A stretch of 64,000 bases of DNA from an uncultured bacterium. Its GTDB lineage: Bacteria; Cyanobacteriota; Vampirovibrionia; Gastranaerophilales; Gastranaerophilaceae. Under the pieces are notes generated by a model. It had not been told where the DNA came from and made no database searches. It saw nothing but the letters and a program-made list of their open reading frames with translations. Positions within the stretch are counted from its first letter, which is position 1. Each line of letters starts with the position of its first letter. Made by a program: the position numbers and the translations under genes. The stretch is taken from positions 62,001-126,000 of the forward strand of contig USFB01000001.1 of NCBI GenBank assembly GCA_900553895.1, written 5' to 3'. This document shows positions 33,795 through 41,040 of this stretch, in pieces.

Positions 33795-34520
33795 CTAGCA
33801 ATATAATAATTTGTACAAAATAACTCCGGCTGAAATACTCAAATTAAGCGATTCGACCTTATCGGTCATTTCTATTGTTACATTTTTTGTTGCATAATCT
33901 TTTAGCTTTTGGCTCAAGCCTGATGATTCCGTACCGAACATTATAAGAACTTTTTCTTGTGGCGTATAATCTTTTAGCCAAACGGTATTATCGGATTTAG
34001 GAAGTGTTGCAACTCTTTCATAATCTTCAAAAACGCTCAAATCATCCATTTCAAAAACAGGAATTTTCCAAAGATTTCCAACGGATGAGCGCACACATTT
34101 TGGATTATACAAATCTACAGTATCACCATATAATACGACCGCATCAACATCAAAAGCACAAGCTGTTCTGAGGATTGTACCTAAGTTTCCCGCATCTTTG
34201 ATATCTTCCAACAGAACTACTTTTTTATAGTTATCTTGCCATTTTCGATTGATTTTTTTTGCAACAGCGACAGCTTTTGGCGCAGATTCTGTTGAAGAGA
34301 TTTTAGAAAGTACGGCTTCTGTTGTTTCTATTCGTTCATTAAAATCTGTAAACTCGCTTGAGCCTTCCAAAACAAATAAGTGTTCTATTTCTAAACCTGA
34401 TTCAATAGCTTCTTCAATACATTTAATACCTTCCAACAGAAAATGCTTTTTGCGGTATTTTCTCTGCAAAAGTTTTGCGGTTTCTTTCACTAATTCATTA
34501 TTCACACTTGTTATTTTCAT
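33795..34520 (-). CDS. SpoU/TrmH-family RNA 2'-O-methyltransferase
   Basis: 241 residues. The SPOUT fold is shown by motif 1 GNLGTILRTACAFDVDAVVL, motif 2 IMFGTESSGLSQKLKD and motif 3 VESLNLSISAGVILYKL, with an N-terminal substrate-binding domain (KITSVNNELVKETAKLLQRK) of the RlmB/TsnR-like type. It methylates ribose in rRNA or tRNA using SAM; which site is not clear. Its start overlaps the stop of the aminopeptidase gene by four bases, so it is downstream in that unit. Confidence 0.93.
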   Translation of the reverse strand: MKITSVNNELVKETAKLLQRKYRKKHFLLEGIKCIEEAIESGLEIEHLFVLEGSSEFTDFNERIETTEAVLSKISSTESAPKAVAVAKKINRKWQDNYKKVVLLEDIKDAGNLGTILRTACAFDVDAVVLYGDTVDLYNPKCVRSSVGNLWKIPVFEMDDLSVFEDYERVATLPKSDNTVWLKDYTPQEKVLIMFGTESSGLSQKLKDYATKNVTIEMTDKVESLNLSISAGVILYKLLYC

Positions 34521-36148
34521 AAGATTTTAAAATCCTTCAACCATTCTTTTTCTTGTTCATTCAGTAAATCATAGTTAATCAATTTACCTTCATAACCCAT
34601 TTTAACAAAAGAATGAATTTTTCCACACTCCATGTAACAAGAATTTTCTAATCTTACGCCAAAATGTTCAGGATTATACAGCCCAGGTTCAATTGTGAAT
34701 GTCATACCATCAACAATTTGCGTTTTAGCAATCTCGTTTTGAGAAAGGTTTGGTGGAGCTTCGTGCACATTGATTCCAATACCATGCCCTAGTCCATGAC
34801 CAAATGTAAACCCTTCGATTTTATTATCTAAAATAGAATGTGCCAACGTATCTATTTCAAAACCGCAAGGAGCATTGTCCCCTCGCCCCTTGTGGGAGAG
34901 CGGATTTTCGGTAGGGCGTAAGCCCGTAAGGTGGAGGTCGGACGTTACTCCGCCGACACCCCGAATAATCCAAGACGGGGAGCAGTCGTTAGCGAAGCTA
35001 TGCTGAGCTTTACGGATGCGGGTGAGGGAATTATCAAGATAATTAAACGAATTCAAAAACGCCTTCAATACCGTTGTATAAACCCTTTTCTGCAATTCAT
35101 TCGGTTTACCTTTTACAAAAACTCTTGTAATATCGGTCGCCAAGCCACTGTCATAATACGCACCGCAATCAATTAAAACAAGCGAACCATCTTTTAAAAT
35201 AACATCTTTGGCATTTTTTGCATAATGCGCCAATGCCGAATTTTGATTAATTGCAACAATAGAATTAAAACTCAAAGATTTTGCACCGAATTTTATAAAT
35301 TCTTCTCGCAAACGCTTTGCTATATCGTATTCTGAAAGATTATCATTATTTTCTATAAATTCTCTTATCGCAGAAACAGCCTTGTCAGTGCGCTCAAAAG
35401 CCTGCTTATAAGCTTCTAATTCTTCCTTTGATTTAACTGATTTCATGCTCTTTATTTCTGAAAATTTGTGAATAGGATTTTTGATTAAAGAATAATCATG
35501 CGCATTAATCGAATTTTTATCAACATTCAACTCAGCATCGAAGTTTTTTAAAAACTCATCAGTGTTATCTGTCAATAAAATTTGTTTTTCTTTGTCAGCA
35601 TATAGTTTAGCCCAAATTTTTGATGAACAATCTTTTGAAAAATCACGTTTCCCGCTTATATAAGAAACTTCTTCCAAGTTTGTTACAAAAGTCGGATTCT
35701 CTGGATGGTATTCTTTTGCAGGCATTGCCTGAACAAATTCTACGTTATGTGATTCTGTAAAATCATTAATCGGATCTTTATCTAATAATTTGATTTTATA
35801 ATCTTTAAACGTCTCTAAACGTGTTTGAGAAATTTTTTTTGCAACAACACCTAATGTTTTATCAGGTCTGATAAGTTTTCTGATTTCATCATCTTGCTTT
35901 TGACCAAGTTTAAGTTTTACAACCGTAACACCCTCTTTTACTTCATTGTCAGCTTGTATATGATATCTGCCATCAACAAACAAATAAATATTATCTTTTG
36001 TAATTAAAGCATCACCAGTTGAGCCTGAAAAACCTGTCAAAGTGTATCGAGCGTTTTCGCTAAGAGCAGGATATTCTACTAAAAACTCATTTGTACAACA
36101 CACGAGAAGATAATCCAAATTCAAATCGTTTAGGAGTTTGTTTGACAT
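34517..36148 (-). CDS. pepP: Xaa-Pro aminopeptidase with an in-frame repeat insertion
   Basis: 543 residues, M24 metallopeptidase that removes N-terminal residues before proline. A creatinase-like N-terminal domain (about 1-170) leads to the pita-bread catalytic domain. Metal ligands are all present: LIDCGAYYDSGLATDITRVF, HGLGHGIGINVHEAP, FTIEPGLY and GVRLENSCYM. Between the second Asp and the His, residues about 374-423 are encoded by a 149-bp palindrome-ended repeat (34880-35028); this stretch (for example GRGDNAPCGF at its end) has no counterpart in relatives known to me, and has Gly/Pro/Arg-rich composition unlike the rest. The frame stays open through it. Co-transcribed with the methyltransferase. 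Confidence 0.9.
   Translation of the reverse strand: MSNKLLNDLNLDYLLVCCTNEFLVEYPALSENARYTLTGFSGSTGDALITKDNIYLFVDGRYHIQADNEVKEGVTVVKLKLGQKQDDEIRKLIRPDKTLGVVAKKISQTRLETFKDYKIKLLDKDPINDFTESHNVEFVQAMPAKEYHPENPTFVTNLEEVSYISGKRDFSKDCSSKIWAKLYADKEKQILLTDNTDEFLKNFDAELNVDKNSINAHDYSLIKNPIHKFSEIKSMKSVKSKEELEAYKQAFERTDKAVSAIREFIENNDNLSEYDIAKRLREEFIKFGAKSLSFNSIVAINQNSALAHYAKNAKDVILKDGSLVLIDCGAYYDSGLATDITRVFVKGKPNELQKRVYTTVLKAFLNSFNYLDNSLTRIRKAQHSFANDCSPSWIIRGVGGVTSDLHLTGLRPTENPLSHKGRGDNAPCGFEIDTLAHSILDNKIEGFTFGHGLGHGIGINVHEAPPNLSQNEIAKTQIVDGMTFTIEPGLYNPEHFGVRLENSCYMECGKIHSFVKMGYEGKLINYDLLNEQEKEWLKDFKIL
34880..35028. repeat. Dispersed repeat inserted in the pepP reading frame (copy E1)
   Basis: 149 bp, ends CCCTCGCCC (34880-34888) and GGGTGAGGG (35020-35028), i.e. 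imperfect terminal inverted repeats. In minus-strand sense it starts CCCTCACCCGCATCCGTAA and ends CCCACAAGGGGCGAGGG. Pieces recur at 37481, 38042 and 39075. Base composition is clearly more GC-rich than the surrounding gene. Confidence 0.85.
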
Positions 36149-36188
36149 GTTCGCCTCTTTTTCTGTTTTTTATTTCCATAATTAATAA

Positions 36189-36210
36189 GGTAGACTAAAG
36201 TCTACCCTAC
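36189..36210 (-). repeat. REP-like hairpin with GTAG foot (copy 2)
   Basis: Minus strand: GTAG (36207-36210) followed by stem GGTAGACT/AGTCTACC with a two-base loop in the formal pairing. Located between the parvulin and pepP genes. Confidence 0.75.
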
Positions 36211-36239
36211 TTTACAAGATTAATAAACCAATTAAATTC

Positions 36240-36518
36240 TTACTCATCAACATCCGTAAGTTTTATCAGGTGCCAACCGAATTGAGTTTCAACAGGTTTT
36301 GAAATTTCACCTTTTTTTAGTGCAAAAGCTGCATCTTCAAAAGGCTTAACCATCATACCTTTACCAAACCATCTCAAATCCCCACCATCACGACCTGATG
36401 GACATTTAGAATATTGTTTTGCTAAATCTTCAAAAGCTACACCATTTTCAATATCAAGCAAAAGATTTTCTGCTTGTTCTTTTGTATCAACTAAAATGTG
36501 ACTTGCTCTAATTTTCAT
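36240..36518 (-). CDS. Parvulin-type peptidyl-prolyl isomerase
   Basis: 92 residues, a single PpiC/rotamase domain and nothing else: KIRASHILVDTKEQAENLLL, the core FEDLAKQYSKCPSGRDGGDL, RWFGKGMMVKPFEDAAFAL and the C-terminal VETQFGWHLIKLTDV. It catalyses cis-trans isomerisation of prolyl bonds. There is no signal peptide, so it is cytoplasmic. The Shine-Dalgarno sequence AAGGAG is good. It lies upstream of pepP on the same strand with a REP-like element between, so co-transcription of two proline-related enzymes is possible. Confidence 0.95.
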   Translation of the reverse strand: MKIRASHILVDTKEQAENLLLDIENGVAFEDLAKQYSKCPSGRDGGDLRWFGKGMMVKPFEDAAFALKKGEISKPVETQFGWHLIKLTDVDE

Positions 36519-36573
36519 ATTTTTCTCCTTATTTTATAATTAGAATTTTAACATAAAAAAATGATATATAAAA

Positions 36574-36602
36574 TAAAAAAAGCTCCTTTATAAAAAGGAA
36601 CT
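36574..36602 (-). terminator. Second tandem terminator after rplA
   Basis: On the minus strand the stem is GTTCCTTT/AAAGGAGC with one U-G wobble, then a run of Ts. On the plus strand the wobble becomes a C-A mismatch, so it is built for minus-strand transcription. Confidence 0.8.
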
Positions 36603-36614
36603 TATTATTAATAT

Positions 36615-36643
36615 AAAAAAAAAGGCTAACCTTTCGGCTAGCC
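36615..36643 (-). terminator. First terminator after rplA, GAAA tetraloop
   Basis: On the minus strand GGCTAGCC-GAAA-GGTTAGCC (36624-36643), an 8-bp stem with one wobble and a GNRA tetraloop, then nine Ts. It starts 8 bases after the rplA stop. Confidence 0.95.
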
Positions 36644-36650
36644 GTAAATA

Positions 36651-37376
36651 TCAACCAACAATTTCTTTAACTTCTGCTTGAAGGTTCTTTGCATCAATCT
36701 TGATGCTTGGTCCCATTGTTGTTGTCAAATAGATTGACTTAACATAAGTACCTTTTGCTGCAGAAGGTTTTGCTCTAAGAACTGCATCAACCAATGTTCC
36801 ATAGTTCTTAACTAAATCTTCGTTAGCGAATTGAACCTTACCGATAGGACAGTGAATCATACCCTGTTTGTCAGCTCTGAATTCAACTTTACCTGCTTTA
36901 GCATCTTTAACTGCTTTAGCAATATCAAGAGTTACAGTACCAGTTTTAGGGTTTGGCATCAAGCCTTTAGGACCTAAAACTCTACCTAACTTACCTAACA
37001 TACCCATACAGTCAGGAGTTGCGATTAATGTATCGAATTCAAACCAACCGCCAGCGATTTTGTCGATAATTTCTTCTGTTCCGTAGAAATCAGCACCTGC
37101 GTCTTTAGCTTCAGTAACTTTTGGTCCTTTTGCGATAACGCAAACACGAACTTCTTTACCTAAACCTGCAGGAAGAACAACTGTTGATCTGATTTGTTGT
37201 TCTGCGTGTTTAACTTCAATACCTAATCTCATGTGACATTCAACTGTTTCGTTGAATTTTGCAACTTCTTTAGATACTTCTTGTAATTTAGTAAGAGCAT
37301 CACGACCGCTAGCCGGTTGTTGGAAATCAGCTAACAATTCTTGAAGCTTCTTTTGTTTTTTAGTTATTTTTGACAT
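36651..37376 (-). CDS. rplA: 50S ribosomal protein L1
   Basis: 241 residues from the ATG at 37376. The longer frame from 37394 is rejected: its Met would lie before the Shine-Dalgarno sequence AAAGGA, which stands nine bases before the chosen ATG. L1 forms the mobile L1 stalk of the 50S subunit and can repress its own operon. Motifs: the family-typical [20 protein letters not shown] and [20 protein letters not shown], with the C-terminal [18 protein letters not shown]. It is the last gene of the secE-nusG-rplK-rplA set; rplJ-rplL, often next, are not here. Confidence 0.98.
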   Translation of the reverse strand: MSKITKKQKKLQELLADFQQPASGRDALTKLQEVSKEVAKFNETVECHMRLGIEVKHAEQQIRSTVVLPAGLGKEVRVCVIAKGPKVTEAKDAGADFYGTEEIIDKIAGGWFEFDTLIATPDCMGMLGKLGRVLGPKGLMPNPKTGTVTLDIAKAVKDAKAGKVEFRADKQGMIHCPIGKVQFANEDLVKNYGTLVDAVLRAKPSAAKGTYVKSIYLTTTMGPSIKIDAKNLQAEVKEIVG

Positions 37377-37480
37377 TTCTTTAAATCCTTTCATGGTGTT
37401 AACGGATTTTTCAATCCTTCCATATTATCTCTTTGTCCCTTATAAGAAGAAGGGATATTCGATGAGTAGATGTTATTCTA

Positions 37481-37525
37481 CCCCTCATCCGGGCTCCGCC
37501 CACCTTCTCCCGCAAGGGGCGAAGG
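37481..37525. repeat. Dispersed repeat, short copy E2
   Basis: 45 bases between rplK and rplA, from CCCCTCATCCG to CCCGCAAGGGGCGAAGG. The end matches 15 of 17 bases of the right end of the pepP copy, and the start resembles its left end, so the middle is deleted relative to E1. Confidence 0.8.
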
Positions 37526-37539
37526 AATAATGCGTTCAA

Positions 37540-37968
37540 CTAGTCTTCTTTAACAGTAACGCCCATAGCTCTGCAAGAGCCTTTAATCATGTTTACAGCA
37601 GCATCCATAGAAGTTGCGTTTAAATCGTTCATTTTAATTTTTGCGATTTCTTCTAATTGAGCTCTTGTAATTTCACCAACTTTAGTTTTGTTAGGAGTAG
37701 CTGAACCCTTAGGGATATTTAATGCCTTTTTAATCAAAACTGGAGCTGGAGGTGATTTGATAACAAAAGTGAAACTTCTGTCTTCGTATACATCAATAAT
37801 AACAGGGATAATATAGCCTGCTTGAGATTCAGTTTTTGCATTGAACTGTTTGCAGAAATCCATGATATTAACACCGTGTTGACCTAAAGCCGGACCAACT
37901 GGAGGTGATGGATTAGCTTTACCTGCTTGAATTTGTAGTTTAATTTTTCCTACTACTTTTTTTGCCAT
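37540..37968 (-). CDS. rplK: 50S ribosomal protein L11
   Basis: 142 residues, typical. L11 sits at the GTPase-associated centre and is needed for the stringent response. The N-terminus [20 protein letters not shown] and [20 protein letters not shown], and the C-terminal [20 protein letters not shown] are characteristic. AAAGGAG stands ahead of the ATG. It lies between nusG and rplA; both gaps carry GC-rich repeats. Confidence 0.98.
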   Translation of the reverse strand: MAKKVVGKIKLQIQAGKANPSPPVGPALGQHGVNIMDFCKQFNAKTESQAGYIIPVIIDVYEDRSFTFVIKSPPAPVLIKKALNIPKGSATPNKTKVGEITRAQLEEIAKIKMNDLNATSMDAAVNMIKGSCRAMGVTVKED

Positions 37969-37981
37969 TTTGTTCTCCTTT

Positions 37982-38013
37982 CGTGGTACTAGCGGGGGGC
38001 ACCCCCTTCCACG
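37982..38013. repeat. GC-rich hairpin upstream of rplK
   Basis: CGTGG ... CCACG (37982-37986 with 38009-38013) enclosing GGGGG/CCCCC. It lies right next to the rplK Shine-Dalgarno sequence, in the nusG-rplK gap, together with repeat copy E3. It may be another dispersed element or an RNA structure. Confidence 0.5.
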
Positions 38014-38041
38014 TTATTTGTGTTGTGTTTTCAAAGTGAAA

Positions 38042-38110
38042 CCCTCACTCGCATCCGTAACTTTCGCTATGCTCAAGAGCGGTTGCGACCTCTCCAATGG
38101 AGAGGAGAAG
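38042..38110. repeat. Dispersed repeat, copy E3
   Basis: Begins CCCTCACTCGCATCCGTAA, 18 of 19 bases identical to the left end of the pepP copy, and ends with the self-complementary CTCTCC/GGAGAG. It occupies the gap between nusG and rplK. Confidence 0.8.
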
Positions 38111-38113
38111 ATT

Positions 38114-38725
38114 CTATAACTTTTGAATTTGTTTATATTCTAATTCAACCGGAGTTTCACGACCGAATATAGAAACCATTGCTCTAAGTTTAGCCTTATC
38201 AGGATAAACTTCTGTAATGTCACCAACAAACTCAGCGAATGGACCGGAAGTAATTCTAACTTTTTCACCAACTTTAACATCCATTTCAATTTTTTGAGTT
38301 TGAGCTGTTGATCTGTGAATAATCTTTTTAATTTCACTGTCTTTTGCAGGAATAGGTTTTTTAGCAGAACCAACAAATTTGGTAACACCTGCTGTATGTC
38401 TTACTACATACCAGCTGTCTTCGTCCATAATCATTTCTACTAAAACATAACCAGGGAAGATTTTTTCTTCTCTTTCTTGTTTTCTTCCGCCTTTAATTTG
38501 GGTAACAGTCTTTTGAGGAACTTCTACTCTAAAGATTTTATCAGCCATGTTCATATATTCAATACGTTTTTCCAAGTTACTTTTAACTTTGTTTTCGTAT
38601 CCTGAATAAGTGTGAACAATGTACCAACGTTTTTGATTTTTTCTTTCAGAAGACGCATGACTTTCAACTTCTTGAGTTTCTTCCATTACTTCTTCATTCA
38701 TGATATTTTCGTCTTTTTCACTCAT
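38114..38725 (-). CDS. nusG: Transcription antitermination protein NusG
   Basis: 203 residues. NusG binds elongating RNA polymerase and couples it to Rho or the ribosome. An acidic leader of about 30 residues (MSEKDENIMNEEVMEETQEV) precedes the NGN domain, which starts RWYIVHTYSGYENKVKSNL and includes KIFPGYVLVEMIMDEDSWYV and GVTKFVG. The KOW domain is at the C-terminus (GEKVRITSGPFAEFVGDI). The acidic leader is longer than in many NusGs. It lies 25 bases downstream of secE. Confidence 0.98.
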   Translation of the reverse strand: MSEKDENIMNEEVMEETQEVESHASSERKNQKRWYIVHTYSGYENKVKSNLEKRIEYMNMADKIFRVEVPQKTVTQIKGGRKQEREEKIFPGYVLVEMIMDEDSWYVVRHTAGVTKFVGSAKKPIPAKDSEIKKIIHRSTAQTQKIEMDVKVGEKVRITSGPFAEFVGDITEVYPDKAKLRAMVSIFGRETPVELEYKQIQKL

Positions 38726-38750
38726 TACTTTTACCCTTTATAAATTTTAA

Positions 38751-38951
38751 TTAAAACTTAGATAACAACATATTGAAAATTACATCCACAAAATAAATAA
38801 AAACAGTGAATATAAAAACAATAGCAACAACAAAGAATGTTTCTACAACAACCTGATGTTTTTCAGGCCAAGTAATCTTGCCCCACTCAGTCTTTACGCC
38901 TTTAAAATAAGTAACAACATTTTTCTTTATTGTTTCAAAAGTATCATTCAT
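38751..38951 (-). CDS. secE: Protein translocase subunit SecE
   Basis: 66 residues, the short single-helix form common outside enterobacteria. SecE stabilises SecY in the SecYEG channel. An amphipathic basic helix with the conserved KTEWGKITWPEKHQVV is followed by one membrane helix (ETFFVVAIVFIFTVFIYFV). It lies between tRNA-Trp and nusG, the standard place. Confidence 0.96.
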   Translation of the reverse strand: MNDTFETIKKNVVTYFKGVKTEWGKITWPEKHQVVVETFFVVAIVFIFTVFIYFVDVIFNMLLSKF

Positions 38952-38976
38952 TTTAATAACCTTTTTCTATAAAAAT

Positions 38977-39049
38977 CGCGCCCTGAAGGACTCGAACCCT
39001 CGACATCCGGTTTTGGAGACCGACGTTCTACCAACTGAACTAAGGACGC
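38977..39049 (-). tRNA. trpT: tRNA-Trp (anticodon CCA)
   Basis: 73 bases forming a full cloverleaf. The acceptor stem GCGTCCT pairs with AGGGCGC (one G-T wobble), the discriminator is G, the D-loop has AGTTCAGTTGGTAGAAC, and the T arm has GGGTTCGAGTCC. The anticodon loop CTCCAAA (39012-39018) has CCA at 39014-39016. The 3' CCA is not encoded. It sits between rpmG and secE, as in many bacteria. Confidence 0.96.
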
Positions 39050-39074
39050 ATGCGGGTAATTAATACCCATTCCC

Positions 39075-39196
39075 AAATTATTCGGGGATGCAAGTTTTTG
39101 TTCCGTTATTAAATCCTTACGGATTCAGCCACTCCACCAAACTCTAGCATCTTGCGGGCTTGCTCGCTATCGCTCGACATCGCCCTACCGAAAATC
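39075..39196. repeat. Dispersed repeat, diverged copy E4
   Basis: Between rpmG and tRNA-Trp. It shares with the pepP copy ATTATTCGGGG near its start, a CTT(A/G)CGGGCTT segment in the middle, and the 16-mer CGCCCTACCGAAAATC at its end (39181-39196; reverse complement at 34903-34918), in the same order. Confidence 0.7.
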
Positions 39197-39199
39197 TGG

Positions 39200-39367
39200 T
39201 TACTTAGTTTCCTTGTGAGTTGTGTGTTTTTTACAAGTTGGGCAATATTTGCTCAATTCTAATCTGTCTTTAACATTCTTTTTGTTTTTAACAGTTGTGT
39301 AATTTCTTTCCTTGCAATCTTCACAAGCTAGAACTACCATTCTATCGTTTTTACCTTTGATACCCAT
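39200..39367 (-). CDS. rpmG: 50S ribosomal protein L33
   Basis: 55 residues, too short for many gene finders. It begins [20 protein letters not shown]. Two CxxC pairs (C15/C18 and C42/C45, KYCPTC) mark the zinc-binding form of L33. The ending THKETK is usual. It heads the rpmG-tRNA-Trp-secE-nusG-rplK-rplA order. AAAGGAAC lies upstream of the ATG. The REP-derived segment E4 lies immediately after its stop codon. Confidence 0.95.
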   Translation of the reverse strand: MGIKGKNDRMVVLACEDCKERNYTTVKNKKNVKDRLELSKYCPTCKKHTTHKETK

Positions 39368-39596
39368 TTTTAAGTTCCTTTATATTTACCTTTTATTGCT
39401 ATTTTATAAATAATTTTGACCTTTTTAAAAAGAATGTGCTGAACACATTCTTTCTTTAAATCGGCGTATAAGTTAATACTAAAATAAACATAAATAAATT
39501 GCAAATTATTGTAAAGATTTTTTAAAATTTGTTTTGTTGAACACCAATAACGCTTTGAGCGTACAGCACTTTACTATGATAACATACAAAATTAAT

Positions 39597-39618
39597 GGTG
39601 CAAAAATTTGCACCCTAC
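39597..39618 (-). repeat. REP-like hairpin with GTAG foot (copy 3)
   Basis: Minus strand: GTAG (39615-39618), then GGTGCAAA/TTTGCACC around AA. Same plan as the copies at 19395, 36189 and 41016 but with different stem bases. Confidence 0.75.
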
Positions 39619-39696
39619 CTTCTTTCAATTATCCATTTTCAATTTAGAAAGGATAGCACCATAAACATTACCTTCTTCAATTTGGAAAAACTTTTA

Positions 39697-39705
39697 TGCT
39701 AAAAT
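39697..39705 (+). promoter_or_regulatory. glmU extended -10 promoter element
   Basis: TGCTAAAAT, with TAAAAT at 39700-39705, 21 bases before the glmU start codon; no good -35 is visible. The glmU Shine-Dalgarno sequence AGAGGAG follows. Confidence 0.55.
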
Positions 39706-39726
39706 AAATTCAAAGAGGAGTAAAAA

Positions 39727-41007
39727 ATGATTAAATCAATTATTTTAGCCGCAGGCAAAGGCACAAGAATGAAATCTGACACGCCTAAAGTTTTACATAC
39801 AATTTTTGATAAAACTCTTGTCGGATATGTTATAGATGCAGTAAACAATACAGGTTTAGCTGATGAGAACTTTGTAATAGTAGGTCATCAAGCTGAAAGA
39901 GTAGAAGAATACATTAACAAAAATTATGATAATGCAAAATGCGTTCTTCAATCTCCACAGCTGGGAACAGGTCACGCTGTTAGCATGGCGCTACCTTACT
40001 TAAAAGACTTTGATGGCGAAGTAATAATTTTATGTGGCGACACACCATTAATTACATCAGAAACAATAAAAGAATTTGTTGAATATCATAGAGAAAATCA
40101 ATCTGATTTAACTGTTATGAGTGCGATTTTTGAAAATCCGACAAACTACGGAAGAATTATCAGAAATCAAGACGGTTCTTTAAATTCTATCGTTGAAGAA
40201 AAAGATGCAACTCCTGAACAAAAAGCTGTTAAAGAAATTAACGCAGGAATTTACTGCATTAATTGGGCAAAAATCAAACCCGCATTTAATGAACTTACAA
40301 GCAACAATGCTCAAGGCGAATATTATTTAACAGACATTATCAAATGGGGTAATGAAAATAATTTGTCAGTAAATGCCTATACTCTTAAAAACAATGAAGA
40401 AATATTTGGAATCAATTCAAAAACGCATCTTGCAGAAGCGACAAAGATGTTAAACAACAAAATTGTTCAAAAACATCTTGATAACGGAGTTCAAATAATT
40501 GACCCTGCTACAACTTGGATATCACCAGAAACCGAAATTGGTGCAGACACAGTAATTTATCCGTCTTGTTACATAAACGGCAAAAATAAAATCGGTAGAC
40601 ATTGCAAAATAGGACCATTTGCACATTTAAGAGGTGACGTTGTATTAGAAGATTACGTTAAAATCGGCAATTTTGTAGAAGTTAAAAAAACTACAATAAA
40701 ATCACACACTAATGCTTGTCATTTAACATATCTTGGCGATAGTGAAATCGGTTCTAACGTAAATATCGGTGCCGGAACAATTACCGCAAATTACAACCCT
40801 TTAACAAAAGTAAAAAGTAAAACTATAATTAAAGACAATGTTAAAATCGGTTCTAATTCTGTATTAGTAGCTCCCGTTACAATTGAAGAAGGTGCAAATG
40901 TAGGTGCTGTCGGAGTAATTACAAAAAATATTCCCGAATGGTCTTTAGCGATTACTCGTTCACCTTTGAAATTAATTGAAGGTTGGGTAAAAAAGCATTT
41001 AGGCTAG
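39727..41007 (+). CDS. glmU: Bifunctional UDP-GlcNAc pyrophosphorylase / glucosamine-1-phosphate acetyltransferase
   Basis: 426 residues, slightly shorter than the E. coli enzyme (456). The N-terminal uridylyltransferase shows LAAGKGTRMKSDTPKVLH, LGTGHAVSMALP and CGDTPLI. The C-terminal left-handed beta helix shows hexapeptide repeats (IGADTVIYPSCYINGKNKIG, AHLRGDVVLEDYVKIGNFVE, YLGDSEIGSNVNIGAGTITA with NYN). It makes UDP-GlcNAc for peptidoglycan and LPS. Monocistronic. Confidence 0.97.
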   Translation: MIKSIILAAGKGTRMKSDTPKVLHTIFDKTLVGYVIDAVNNTGLADENFVIVGHQAERVEEYINKNYDNAKCVLQSPQLGTGHAVSMALPYLKDFDGEVIILCGDTPLITSETIKEFVEYHRENQSDLTVMSAIFENPTNYGRIIRNQDGSLNSIVEEKDATPEQKAVKEINAGIYCINWAKIKPAFNELTSNNAQGEYYLTDIIKWGNENNLSVNAYTLKNNEEIFGINSKTHLAEATKMLNNKIVQKHLDNGVQIIDPATTWISPETEIGADTVIYPSCYINGKNKIGRHCKIGPFAHLRGDVVLEDYVKIGNFVEVKKTTIKSHTNACHLTYLGDSEIGSNVNIGAGTITANYNPLTKVKSKTIIKDNVKIGSNSVLVAPVTIEEGANVGAVGVITKNIPEWSLAITRSPLKLIEGWVKKHLG

Positions 41008-41015
41008 TTTAAACT

Positions 41016-41038
41016 GTTGGACTGAAAGCCCAACCTAC
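41016..41038 (-). repeat. REP-like hairpin with GTAG foot (copy 4)
   Basis: Minus strand: GTAG (41035-41038), then stem GTTGG(A)CT with one mismatch to AG(C)CCAAC. It lies 8 bases after the glmU stop and could also act as its 3' end structure. Confidence 0.7.
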
Positions 41039-41040
41039 GG

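Larger units (their letters stand above)
39368..39726. other. Divergent intergenic region between rpmG and glmU
   Basis: About 359 bases with no gene. From left to right it holds the rpmG leader, a bidirectional 10-bp hairpin AAAGAATGTG/CACATTCTTT (39429-39453), a small hairpin ACGCT/AGCGT (39550-39562), a REP-like element (39597-39618) and the glmU promoter. The first hairpin lies upstream of rpmG and could be an attenuator or an upstream gene's terminator remnant. Confidence 0.65.

Noticed and set aside
34931..35176. Plus-strand frame across the pepP repeat
   Set aside because: It runs antisense to pepP, only half lies in the repeat, and no ribosome binding site or family resemblance is present.
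41016..41038. glmU Rho-independent terminator
   Set aside because: There is a hairpin but no T-run after it on the plus strand; it fits the GTAG-foot repeat family better. A termination role is not excluded.
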